Shown piece after piece: positions 1 through 7,700 of a stretch of 15,659 nt of DNA. The stretch comes from an uncultured Ruminococcus sp. (GTDB lineage: Bacteria; Bacillota; Clostridia; Oscillospirales; Acutalibacteraceae), in the NCBI GenBank assembly GCA_902773035.1, contig CACYDB010000076.1, positions 1 to 15,659 of the forward strand, written 5' to 3'. The position numbers were made by a program, and so were the translations under genes. Within the stretch, counting starts at the first letter, position 1. The number at the start of each line of letters is the position of its first letter. The notes under the pieces are model-generated. The model was not told the DNA's origin. It saw only the letters and a program-made list of their open reading frames with translations, and ran no database searches.

Positions 1-1
1 A

Positions 2-403
2 TCCGCCGAAGAATATATCGACTTTCTGAAAAGGACTGACTTGGGCTCGCAATATCCCAAAGAGCGATTTGCCGAGCGGATCAATAAGCTTGTCAAAAAT
101 GTCAATATCAGTCTTGTCGCGAGAAACGAGAAAGGGACAGCGGTAGGCGTTCTGTTAGGTCTGACCGACTTTGCCTACTGGCTGTATATCACGGATCTGG
201 GCGTTGACAGAAAATACGAGCGTCAAAAAATCGGCTCGCGTCTTATAAAAACCGCGCACGAAATCGCGGGCGGGGAAAAGGACATTGCCGTATATTTGAT
301 CGCCAATGAGAACGCCGTGCAGTTTTATGAAAAGTACGGCATGAAAAAGGCGGACGATGTGATGCAGTATAACCACATTGAATGGACAAATTTTACGGTT
401 TAG
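2..403 (+). CDS. GNAT-family N-acetyltransferase, 5' end missing
   Basis: Partial gene: the frame is open from base 2 and ends at TAG 401-403, giving about 133 C-terminal residues. A TTG at 41 could be taken as a start, but the frame continues upstream in typical GNAT sequence (..AEEYIDFLKRTDLGSQYP..), so the real start is probably outside the window. The GNAT core is visible. A strand (YWLYITDLGVDRKYERQKIG) leads into the acetyl-CoA pyrophosphate loop, here RQKIGSRL, a variant of the Q/RxxGxG/A motif. The closing motif B (ENAVQFYEKYGMKK) follows. Family members transfer an acetyl group from acetyl-CoA to an amine on a small molecule or protein. The substrate cannot be told. The stop lies 13 bp before the next start, so the two genes are probably cotranscribed. 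Confidence 0.85.
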   Translation, partial: SAEEYIDFLKRTDLGSQYPKERFAERINKLVKNVNISLVARNEKGTAVGVLLGLTDFAYWLYITDLGVDRKYERQKIGSRLIKTAHEIAGGEKDIAVYLIANENAVQFYEKYGMKKADDVMQYNHIEWTNFTV

Positions 404-416
404 TGAGGAGAAAACA

Positions 417-953
417 ATGGGGTCTTTGAACGTCAACGGCAAGGCATACCACGTCGTCAGGCTGCTCGGTAAGGGCAAGGGAGGTTATTCCTACCTCGCC
501 CGGCGTGACGGCTGGCAATACGTCGTTAAACAGATTCATCATGAGCCGTGCGATTATTACACCTTTGGCAACAAAATCGAAGCGGAGCAAAATGACTATG
601 AGCGGCTGAAAAATGCCGGGATCAGAATTCCCGAAATGCTTGATATTGATGTCGAAAATGAACGGATCGTCAAGGAATACATAGACGGAGATACGGTTTT
701 TGATATGGTGAAAAACGACATTTCAGTGGATCGATTTCTGCCGCAGGCGCGGGAAATGGCGGCGCTGGCGAAAAATGCAGGGTTAAATATCGACTACTTC
801 CCGACAAACTTTGTCGCGCAGGGAGACTTGCTCTACTATATCGACTACGAGTGCAACAGCTATATGGAAGAATGGAGCTTTGAAAACTGGGGCGTGAAAT
901 ATTGGTCGAGAACGCCTGAATTTGAAGCGTATTTGAATCAGAATCAGCGATGA
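417..953 (+). CDS. minimal protein-kinase-like protein (178 aa)
   Basis: Start chosen at ATG 417 because GAGGAG (405-410) lies 6 nt upstream. A TTG at 378 in the same frame would overlap the GNAT gene and has no such site. The protein has a compact kinase-like fold order. It has a glycine-rich loop GKGKGGYS (18-25), a strand-3 lysine in YVVKQ (K38), a likely helix-C glutamate (E55 or E62) and a hinge EYIDG (87-91). A catalytic-loop-like DYFPTN follows, with D126 and N131 at the canonical D-x4-N spacing, and then an IDYE segment with D143 at the place of the DFG aspartate. The large C-lobe helices of Ser/Thr kinases are mostly absent. It resembles the short RIO/APH-like kinase-fold proteins of Bacillota. 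ATP-dependent phosphotransfer is plausible, but the substrate is unknown. It could be a pseudokinase, although the key residues appear present. It is probably translated with the GNAT gene before it. Confidence 0.75.
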   Translation: MGSLNVNGKAYHVVRLLGKGKGGYSYLARRDGWQYVVKQIHHEPCDYYTFGNKIEAEQNDYERLKNAGIRIPEMLDIDVENERIVKEYIDGDTVFDMVKNDISVDRFLPQAREMAALAKNAGLNIDYFPTNFVAQGDLLYYIDYECNSYMEEWSFENWGVKYWSRTPEFEAYLNQNQR

Positions 954-978
954 CACGCTTAGTGTCATCAATGTGACA
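951..978 (+). repeat. two mutually exclusive short hairpins
   Basis: TGACAC (951-956), GCTTA, GTGTCA (962-967) forms a perfect 6-bp stem starting on the stop codon of the kinase-like gene. TGTCA (963-967), six bases, TGACA (974-978) forms another stem that reuses the same central arm, so only one can exist at a time. No T-run follows, so neither is a classical terminator. Function unknown. Confidence 0.45.
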
Positions 979-1012
979 GAGCGATTCTTTCCATTTTGCT
1001 CAGTCTGTGTTA

Positions 1013-1036
1013 CTTTCAAATCAACCGATTTGAAAG
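1013..1036 (+). promoter_or_regulatory. 10-bp perfect hairpin over a ribosome binding site
   Basis: CTTTCAAATC (1013-1022), loop AACC, GATTTGAAAG (1027-1036). The 3' arm overlaps the AAAGGA (1033-1038) that would serve the TTG start at 1048. Folding would therefore hide part of the Shine-Dalgarno site of the small membrane ORF. No U-tract follows, so it is not an intrinsic terminator. A regulatory role is inferred only from position. Confidence 0.45.
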
Positions 1037-1047
1037 GACTGATTGAT

Positions 1048-1230
1048 TTGAAAAGGAATTTGACCACAGGTATCGCTTTATCTGTAATCGCGTGCCTGAT
1101 GTTTATTGTTACGCGACAGCCCTACGCGAGCGTATTTTGTTTTGCGATTCTGATAATCAAGGGCTTGATGTTATTTAGGAGGAAAGAGAATGAAAATATT
1201 AGTGCTAAACGGAAGTCCAAAGAAAGATAA
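1048..1230 (+). CDS. possible small two-helix membrane protein (60 aa)
   Basis: An unrecognised small ORF. I prefer the TTG start at 1048, with AAAGGA (1033-1038) nine bases upstream. A GTG at 973 would add 25 hydrophilic residues that look non-coding. From 1048 the protein begins MKRN. It then has two hydrophobic stretches, about residues 8-24 (GIALSVIACLMFIVT) and 28-44 (SVFCFAILIIKGLMLF), joined by a short polar turn, and ends in a strongly basic tail (RRKENENISAKRKSKER). This fits a helical hairpin with both ends inside. The last 41 bases overlap the start of the oxidoreductase gene, whose ribosome binding site is inside this ORF. The non-ATG start and long overlap keep this tentative; it may be only leader sequence. 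Confidence 0.4.
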   Translation: MKRNLTTGIALSVIACLMFIVTRQPYASVFCFAILIIKGLMLFRRKENENISAKRKSKER

Positions 1231-1876
1231 CAGCGACACCATGCACATCACGCGCGCCTTTCTTGAAGGTATGAACGAGGTCGCGGAAAACGAGATCAAA
1301 ACTATCAACGCGATCGACAAGCATATCGAATACTGCTCAGGCTGTTTTGCCTGTATGCGAAACGGCGGCGAGTGTATTCATCACGATGATATGTGCGGGG
1401 TTTTGGAAGAAATCCTCGACAGCGACCTGCTTATCTGGAGCTATCCGCTGTACTGTTACGGTATGCCCGCGCCGCTCAAAGCGCTGCTCGACCGCACTCT
1501 GCCGCTGTCATCTATGGCGATGCAAAAGGTCGGCGACAGGTATGAGCACGTAGGGCAGCGGGATTTTACGCGTCTGCGCTATGTGATGATCTGCGGCTGC
1601 GGATTTCCTAACAGCAAGCATAATTTTGAGCCGGCGGTAGCGCAGTTCAAGCTGTGCTTTCCGAACGATCACACGATCATAACCGTTCCCGAAAGTCCGA
1701 TGTTCAACGCGCCGGAGGCGAGTGTTGTGACCGCGCCGCGATTGGAGAGAATCAAAGAAGCCGGCAGACAGTTCGCGCAAAGCGGTGTTGTCAGCGACGA
1801 TTTAATGACTGAAATCACATCACCGATGATCCCTGAGGATCAATACGCCGAAATCGTCAACGGTACAGTTAATTGA
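1190..1876 (+). CDS. flavodoxin-fold NAD(P)H-dependent FMN oxidoreductase with cysteine cluster
   Basis: A 228-residue cytoplasmic protein starting at ATG 1190 behind AGGAGGA (1177-1183), spacing 6. The N-terminus MKILVLNGSPKKDNSDT is the phosphate-binding loop of the flavodoxin_2 / NADPH-dependent FMN reductase family. It is followed by a cysteine cluster C49-x2-C52-x2-C55-x6-C62, with C69 a little further on. The pattern matches the compact CX2CX2CX4-7C of iron-sulfur flavoproteins, but similar cysteines occur in relatives without a proven cluster, so a [4Fe-4S] centre is only possible. YPLYCYGMPAPLKALLDR is the usual family segment near the flavin. The likely role is electron transfer from NAD(P)H via FMN to a quinone, nitro compound or other acceptor; the physiological substrate is unknown. 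The gene ends in front of a strong terminator and closes this transcription unit. Confidence 0.88.
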   Translation: MKILVLNGSPKKDNSDTMHITRAFLEGMNEVAENEIKTINAIDKHIEYCSGCFACMRNGGECIHHDDMCGVLEEILDSDLLIWSYPLYCYGMPAPLKALLDRTLPLSSMAMQKVGDRYEHVGQRDFTRLRYVMICGCGFPNSKHNFEPAVAQFKLCFPNDHTIITVPESPMFNAPEASVVTAPRLERIKEAGRQFAQSGVVSDDLMTEITSPMIPEDQYAEIVNGTVN

Positions 1877-1903
1877 AGTGTGCCGATATAATTAAAGAGA
1901 TTC

Positions 1904-1939
1904 TTCTCCGCCCTTGAAGCTCAGGGGCGGAGATTTTTT
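1904..1939 (+). terminator. rho-independent terminator after the oxidoreductase gene
   Basis: CTCCGCCC (1906-1913) pairs perfectly with GGGCGGAG (1925-1932). The stem extends outward by one T-A pair and inward by T-G, T-A and G-C pairs around a short loop. Six T residues (1934-1939) follow. It lies 28 bp past the stop at 1876 and separates the oxidoreductase from the sigma-factor unit. Confidence 0.9.
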
Positions 1940-1984
1940 GTCGCGAAAAACATAATTAATTCTTGATTAGAATTATAAACAGCG

Positions 1985-2028
1985 AAAAATGAAAAAATTT
2001 GAAAAAATTTTAAAAATTTTTCAATTTT
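1985..2028 (+). promoter_or_regulatory. phased A-tracts upstream of the sigma-factor gene
   Basis: Runs of A begin at 1985, 1992, 2002 and 2012. The block GAAAAAATTT occurs exactly twice in tandem (1991-2000, 2001-2010) and is followed by TAAAAATTTT, so A/T tracts recur every 10 bp, close to one helical turn. Such phasing is known to curve DNA and can act as an UP-like or nucleoid-protein site. I could not place a convincing -35/-10 pair in 1940-2101. TTGAAA at 1999-2004 has no well-spaced -10, and TATATT/TATTAT at 2057-2064 has no well-spaced -35. Confidence 0.5.
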
Positions 2029-2101
2029 AGGTATAGGATTGCTCGTTTGTATCGTCTATATTATTAGAGGGAACTCAAAAAAAGAAATTCGGAAATCGGT
2101 T

Positions 2102-2587
2102 ATGAGACAAAATAAAGAAAAAAAGTTTGAAAAAATCTACAGTAAATATAAGGACGCTGTGTTTGGGATCTGCGTGATGTATCTCAGGGACTGGCAGCTT
2201 GCCGAGGACGCGGCTCAGGAGACCTTTATCAAAGTTCTAAAAAAACATTCGGGCATTAAGGACGAGGAAAAGCTCCGATCGTGGATCATCAGCGTGACGA
2301 TCAACGTCTGCCGCGATAAGCTTCGGCATAAGAGCCGCCGTGAGATACCTTCGGCGAACGTTCCCAGATCCGCGTCAACAAATAACGACGATATAAAACT
2401 CAGTCTGAGCGAGGCTATATCCCGTCTGACACCTGAGCAGAGGGAAGTGATCATTCTGTATTACTACCAGAATTTCACCCAGCCCGAAATCGCCCAATTG
2501 CTGAATATACCGTCTACAACTGTAGTCTATAGAATACGTGAAGCAAAAGCAAGGCTAAAGGAACTACTCAAGGAGGACTTAAGATGA
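2102..2587 (+). CDS. ECF-type RNA polymerase sigma factor (161 aa)
   Basis: Extracytoplasmic-function sigma-70 family member. ATG 2102 (MRQNKEKKFEKIY) is preferred although its ribosome binding site is weak (GGAAATCGG just upstream). The frame is open back to TTG 2039, but those residues do not resemble the family. Region 2 spans about residues 9-80. The helix DAAQETFIKVLKK matches region 2.2, which contacts the polymerase beta' subunit, and SWIISVTINVCRDKLRHKSR matches regions 2.3/2.4, which recognise the -10. A loose linker follows (about 81-100). Region 4 (about 105-160) carries LTPEQREVIILYYYQNFTQPEIAQLLNIP and a helix-turn-helix that reads the -35 element. There is no C-terminal extension, as is normal for ECF factors held by a separate membrane partner. 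The stop overlaps the next start (ATGA, 2584-2587), indicating translational coupling with the LRR membrane protein, its probable regulator. Confidence 0.93.
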   Translation: MRQNKEKKFEKIYSKYKDAVFGICVMYLRDWQLAEDAAQETFIKVLKKHSGIKDEEKLRSWIISVTINVCRDKLRHKSRREIPSANVPRSASTNNDDIKLSLSEAISRLTPEQREVIILYYYQNFTQPEIAQLLNIPSTTVVYRIREAKARLKELLKEDLR

Positions 2588-4716
2588 CAGATTTAAGAGA
2601 ATTGATCCAAAGCGAATATCAGGGCTTGACTCTTGACATCAGCGCGGAGCAAATCATTTCGCTATATAAGAAGGAGCGTCGCAAAAAGGCGACAGCCGTG
2701 ACAAGCGCGGCGATATGCTGTCTTGTTATTATCTCCGCGCTCGCGAGAAATAATCCCGAGGCTGTCGGCGAGTTTATGATGACAACGGGAAAAATGCTCG
2801 GAAGCATCTGTCCGGGCAACGTCGATTGGATAGAGCTCAGTCTCCCCGAGGTCGATAAAAGCAATAACAGCGATAAGCCCTCGTCTGATAAATCGGGCGC
2901 CGATTTAATAAATCCACCGTCAATAAATCCCGATAAAAGCGTTAAAGCCGTGAAGCAGGCTGAGAATAATGATGAAAATAACACCGAGCCTACGACCGTT
3001 CAGTCTCAGGAAAATTACGCGGAGAATGTCGCCGTGACAAATCCAAGCGAGACCGCAGGGGAGGAAGCTTCTGAGGAAATCATTCAGGTAACATGTATTC
3101 CCGAAAACGTCGTAAGTATTGAAACCGAGGCGCCGACGGAAAAGCAGACTCAGCAGCCTGTAGCGACAAAGCTTGTTAAACCTACAAAGCCCGTCAAGCC
3201 GACCGCTCCTGTCACCGAGGCGGAGAAAACACATCCCGTAACGCAGAAAATAACGGAGCGTATCGCGACCTCCGCCGTGACTCAAACCGCTTCGACCGCG
3301 GCTGTGACCGAGCTGACGGAAAGTACTCAAATTACCACCGAGGCTGCGGAAACAACGGAGAATACAGTAACAACACAGAACGAGAGCGTATCCTCAACCT
3401 CTCCGACAGAGAGTGAAACCGAAGAAACCGCGAGCGTAACCGAGGAGATAACGGATGAAACCGAAACAGTAACCGAAGCTACGGAAGCCTCAACAAAGCT
3501 TGAAACAGCCAAAATCAAGTACGCTCTTATTTCTGATAACGAAATAAAAATCACAGGCTGTGTACCTACGAATAACAAGCTCGTTATCCCCGAAACCATC
3601 GACGGCTATATCGTCAGAGAAATCGACAGCGAAATCCTGATGGGTTACAGTACGGTCTATGAGGTCGAGCTCCCCGACACCGTGACCGTTATCGGCGACA
3701 AAGCCTTCAAGGACTTATCACAGCTTAAATATGTAAAATTCCCCGAGGGCGTCAGAGAAATCGGCGAGAAGGCGTTTGAAAACTGTACGTCGCTCGACTC
3801 GGCTGATTTGCATAACGCGAAGAAAATCGGAGCAAGCGCCTTTGAAAACTGCACGTCGATCAGCTCTCTTGATATAAATAACGTTGAGTATATCGGCGCG
3901 CAGGCTTTTAGAAACTGCGACAGTCTCAGGGAGATAAATATACCGTCGTCAGCTTCATATATAGGAGCCTACGCCTTTGACAACTGCGACGGACTCAAAA
4001 AAGTGTATCTAAACGCTGATTATGAGCAAGGCAATATTTTCACCTACCCGTACACCTTCCGCAGCTGCAAGAACCTCACGGAACTTATCGTAGGGGAGGG
4101 AGTTACGGGAATCAGAACCTACGCTTTCAAGAGCTGTACTTCACTGAAAAAGATTGAACTCCCCTCAACTCTCAGATATATTTACAACTACGCGTTCTAC
4201 GGCTGTTCGGGAATTGAAAGCCTGACCTTACCCGAGGGGCTTGAGAGAATCAATTCCTACGCGTTCTACAACTGTACGAGCCTTAAAACCGTGACGATCC
4301 CGTTCACTGCCGAAACTCTTGAGGAATGTTGCTTCGGCTATTATGAGACCAAGAAGTATTCGGATTTAAAGGTCACGGGCTTCACCGTACGCGGATTTGA
4401 AAACAGCGTCGCTCAGATATACGCTAAGAACAACGGCTTCGCGTTTGAGAGCACTGGAACAATTCCAAAACCCGCAAAACCCGAGCCTACAATTCTGGAG
4501 CTTGACACCTACTTCGCGATACTCTCTGAGGGCGACAGGTTTGAGATAAAATACACCCTGGAGTTACCGAAGGGCGATACAACCTTTGTTTCATCAGCTC
4601 CCGAAATCGCCTCGGTAGACGAGAACGGAACGATTACCGCTCTCAGCCACGGAACAGCGACAATCAACGTTACAAATAATAATGTAACCCGTCAGTTTAT
4701 TGTAATCGTACAATAA
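2584..4716 (+). CDS. membrane protein with BspA-type LRR and Ig-like ectodomain; candidate anti-sigma sensor
   Basis: A 710-residue single-pass protein behind AAGGAGGA (2570-2577). Residues 1-35 are a short cytoplasmic tail ending in KKERRKK. Residues 36-54 are one transmembrane helix, and the basic flank predicts N-in/C-out. Residues about 85-308 are a Thr/Glu/Ser-rich low-complexity stalk. About 309-575 hold some 11 LRR_5/BspA repeats, for example ELPDTVTVIGDKAFKDL, of about 23 residues. A repeat cap follows (..AQIYAKNNGFAFES), and about 625-710 form a Big_2-like Ig domain containing ASVDENGTITALSHGTATIN. The position directly after the sigma gene, with overlapping codons, is that of an anti-sigma factor. 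No HxxxCxxC zinc anti-sigma motif is present, so inhibition would have to use the short tail. The sensing role is inference. The LRR ectodomain probably binds a protein or glycan outside the cell. The alternative is a plain surface adhesin that happens to share the operon. Confidence 0.8.
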   Translation: MTDLRELIQSEYQGLTLDISAEQIISLYKKERRKKATAVTSAAICCLVIISALARNNPEAVGEFMMTTGKMLGSICPGNVDWIELSLPEVDKSNNSDKPSSDKSGADLINPPSINPDKSVKAVKQAENNDENNTEPTTVQSQENYAENVAVTNPSETAGEEASEEIIQVTCIPENVVSIETEAPTEKQTQQPVATKLVKPTKPVKPTAPVTEAEKTHPVTQKITERIATSAVTQTASTAAVTELTESTQITTEAAETTENTVTTQNESVSSTSPTESETEETASVTEEITDETETVTEATEASTKLETAKIKYALISDNEIKITGCVPTNNKLVIPETIDGYIVREIDSEILMGYSTVYEVELPDTVTVIGDKAFKDLSQLKYVKFPEGVREIGEKAFENCTSLDSADLHNAKKIGASAFENCTSISSLDINNVEYIGAQAFRNCDSLREINIPSSASYIGAYAFDNCDGLKKVYLNADYEQGNIFTYPYTFRSCKNLTELIVGEGVTGIRTYAFKSCTSLKKIELPSTLRYIYNYAFYGCSGIESLTLPEGLERINSYAFYNCTSLKTVTIPFTAETLEECCFGYYETKKYSDLKVTGFTVRGFENSVAQIYAKNNGFAFESTGTIPKPAKPEPTILELDTYFAILSEGDRFEIKYTLELPKGDTTFVSSAPEIASVDENGTITALSHGTATINVTNNNVTRQFIVIVQ

Positions 4717-4731
4717 GAAAAGGAAGAGAAT

Positions 4732-7700
4732 ATGAAGATGTTAAGAAAAAGCTTAGCGATCATAATCGCTTGTCTGATGATAATAGGCTGTATCCCCGCC
4801 GTATCCGCGGCAGGTGAGGAACTAAGCTTTGGTGACTTTACCTACTCGCGAGACGGCAGCGAGATAACAGTGCTCAAATACACGGGAAGCGATACCGACG
4901 TTGTTATCCCGAGCGAAATAGGCGGCTTCCCCGTGCGCCATATCGGGAAATACTTTCTCGAAAAAAACCCGAATGTACTATCCGTTGTAATTCCCAACAC
5001 GGTTCAAACAATCGGAGAAAGAGCTTTTTATCAATGTGAAAATATAAATTCAATTAAGCTGAGCAGCAGAATAAGAAAAATAGGCAGATACGCCTTTTAC
5101 CGAACAGGCGGCTTAAAGGACGTTGTACTGCCCGAAACCCTCATAGAGCTTGATATCAACGCGTTTGAGTGCTGTGAATCTCTTGAAAGCGTAAAGCTCC
5201 CCGATAGCCTTGTCGAACTGCCGAGAAAAGCTTTTCAGAACTGTTCTAACCTCAGAAGTGTTGAGTTCGGCAGCGGTTTACAAACTATCGGAGAATACGC
5301 TTTTAACAGCTGTTATAATCTGAACAACGTTACGGTTCCGTCCAACGTAAAGACAATCGGAAGTTACGCGTTTGATGATTGTTCAGAACTTACGGATATT
5401 ACCCTGAGCGAAGGCATAGAAACAATCGGCGAAAATGTGTTCTTTTACTGCGCAAAGCTTGAAAGCGTCGTTTTACCTGACAGCGTTACATCGCTCGGCG
5501 GAGCAATATTTGAGGGCTGTAAAGCTCTGAAAAGCGTTAAGTTCCCCCGCGGGATTACAAAAATTCCGGGAGGAACCTTCCGATACTGTTCGTCAATCGA
5601 CAGAATGGAGCTCCCCGAAACCGTTACTTCAATCGGAATGTACGCTTACGCGGAAACCTCAATCGAGAGCGTATGTCTGCCTGAAAGGATAACAAAGCTT
5701 GAAAACAGCGTTTTCAGAGGATGCAAAAAATTAAAATCCGTTGTTATCGAGGGAGATATAGGCAAGATATACAGTAATACTTTTGAGAACTGTAATGCTC
5801 TGGAAAGCGTAGAGCTTAAGCGCGATGTCAGCTCTATCGGAGAAAGAGCGTTCTACGGATGCAGTTCTCTTTCATCCGTTGAACTGAACGACGGTCTTAC
5901 ATCAATCGGCAAATACTGTTTTGCATATTGTAAATCACTTAAGAGCGTAAAAATTCCTTCGGGAATAACGACAATAAACAATGAAACCTTTTATAGTTGT
6001 TCCGTTCTTGAAAATGTCGAAATACCCGACAGCGTGACTTCAATCGGGAGTGAAGCGTTCGCGTATTGTAAGTCGCTTGAAAGTATTACCCTTCCGCGCA
6101 AGCTCCAAAGCATAGGTATGGAAGTGTTCAGTTGCTGTACAGCGCTTAAAAGCATTGAAATTCCCGACAGCGTTACCTTAATGGAAAGCGATACATTTTC
6201 AGGATGCAAATCGCTTGAAAGCGTAAAAATCGGAAAAGGCATTACGGAAATTAGGCAGGATGTTTTCTACGGCTGTACGTCGCTTGAAAGTATTGAGCTT
6301 CCCTCAACCGTCAGCTCCGTAACTGCCGGAGCGTTCAGCCGCTGTACTTCGCTCAAAAAGGTATATATCTTCAATAAAAAAGCGGCTTTATATAGTTATT
6401 CAATCGGATATTCAATGGCCGGCAACGGCAGCTATGTCAAGGATGAAAATCCTCCGACAATCTACGGCTACTACCAGTCCACCGCCGAAACCTACGCTAA
6501 GAATAACGGCTTTGAATTCTATGAGTTCAACTCAATTCCTCCGGGAGTTCAGACCGTCATCAACCTCGACAGCGACGTCATTGAGGTCGACGAAACACGT
6601 ATGAAGAAAATCGGCTTTACCGTTACAAATCCCGGCGGCTCAACCCTCTTTGAGTCCACTGATAATTCCGTAGTCACCGTTGACTACAAGGGCAGGATCA
6701 GAGGCGTTAAGGAGGGCGAGGCGTACATAGTCCTTGTCAACGCAAACGCTACCGTACTCCAGAAGGTTGTTGTAAAACATTCCGATATTGACTATACAAA
6801 GGAGCAGGATAATTCCGAGTTTAAGTATTCCTTTATCGAGGACGAGAACGGCGGTCTTACCGTCAGAATCAACAGCTACGTCGGCTCAGGCGGCAAGGTC
6901 GTTATACCGTCGGAGATTCTATCCTTCCCGGTAAAGACTATAGCAGGTACGTTTAAAAATCATTTGAATATAACCGAGCTCGAAATCAGCGAGGGCGTTG
7001 AGACGATGGGAGAGGGAGCCCTTTCCGGCTGCGACAATATACGCAAAATCAAATACCCCGCGACAATGCCTTTATACCGAGCCAATATCAGCTCGCTTAA
7101 TAATCTTGAGGTGTTCGACTATCCCGACCTTGAGTTGTACTTAAACAAATCCAATGATTTAGATCCGCTTATTGATCACCCGTACACCCTTCTTATCGGC
7201 GGACAGGAGATAAGCAGGATCGTTATTCCCGAAAGCGTGACTAAGGTTCCTCCCTGTATGTTTATGAACTGCAAAAGCATTAAGAGTGTAGTTCTGAGCA
7301 ACAACACAAGAGAAATCAAGTACGGGGCGTTTATGAATTGTACGTCGCTGGAGTCGGTAAGGCTTCCTGATGATTCTATGGACGCTATTGCGACAAACGC
7401 GTTCAGGGGCTGCGAAAAGCTCGGCTCGGTTACATTACCCAAATATGTCGGCACAATCGGGATGTTCGCCTTTGCCAAAACCTTGATAAAGACAATTAAC
7501 GTCCGCAGTTCGCATATAATATACGACGGCGCGTTTGCGGACTGCCCTAAGCTCGAGACAGTTTATATTAAAACAAGAGAGTTTGACGAAACCTTATACT
7601 ACGGCTTGTTTGCCGACAGTCCGTCGCTCAAGGAGATCCACTTTGACATAGACACTCCCGAGGTCACAAGCGACATCTTCTACGGTATGACCGCGTCTCC

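Noticed and set aside
2036..2062. Self-regulating ECF-type promoter using CGTC at 2053-2056
   Set aside because: The expected AAC-containing -35 motif is not present at the right distance upstream.
2039..2101. TTG start at 2039 extending the sigma factor by 21 residues
   Set aside because: No family similarity, no clear ribosome binding site, and the segment lies in the AT-rich leader. ATG 2102 begins typical ECF sequence.
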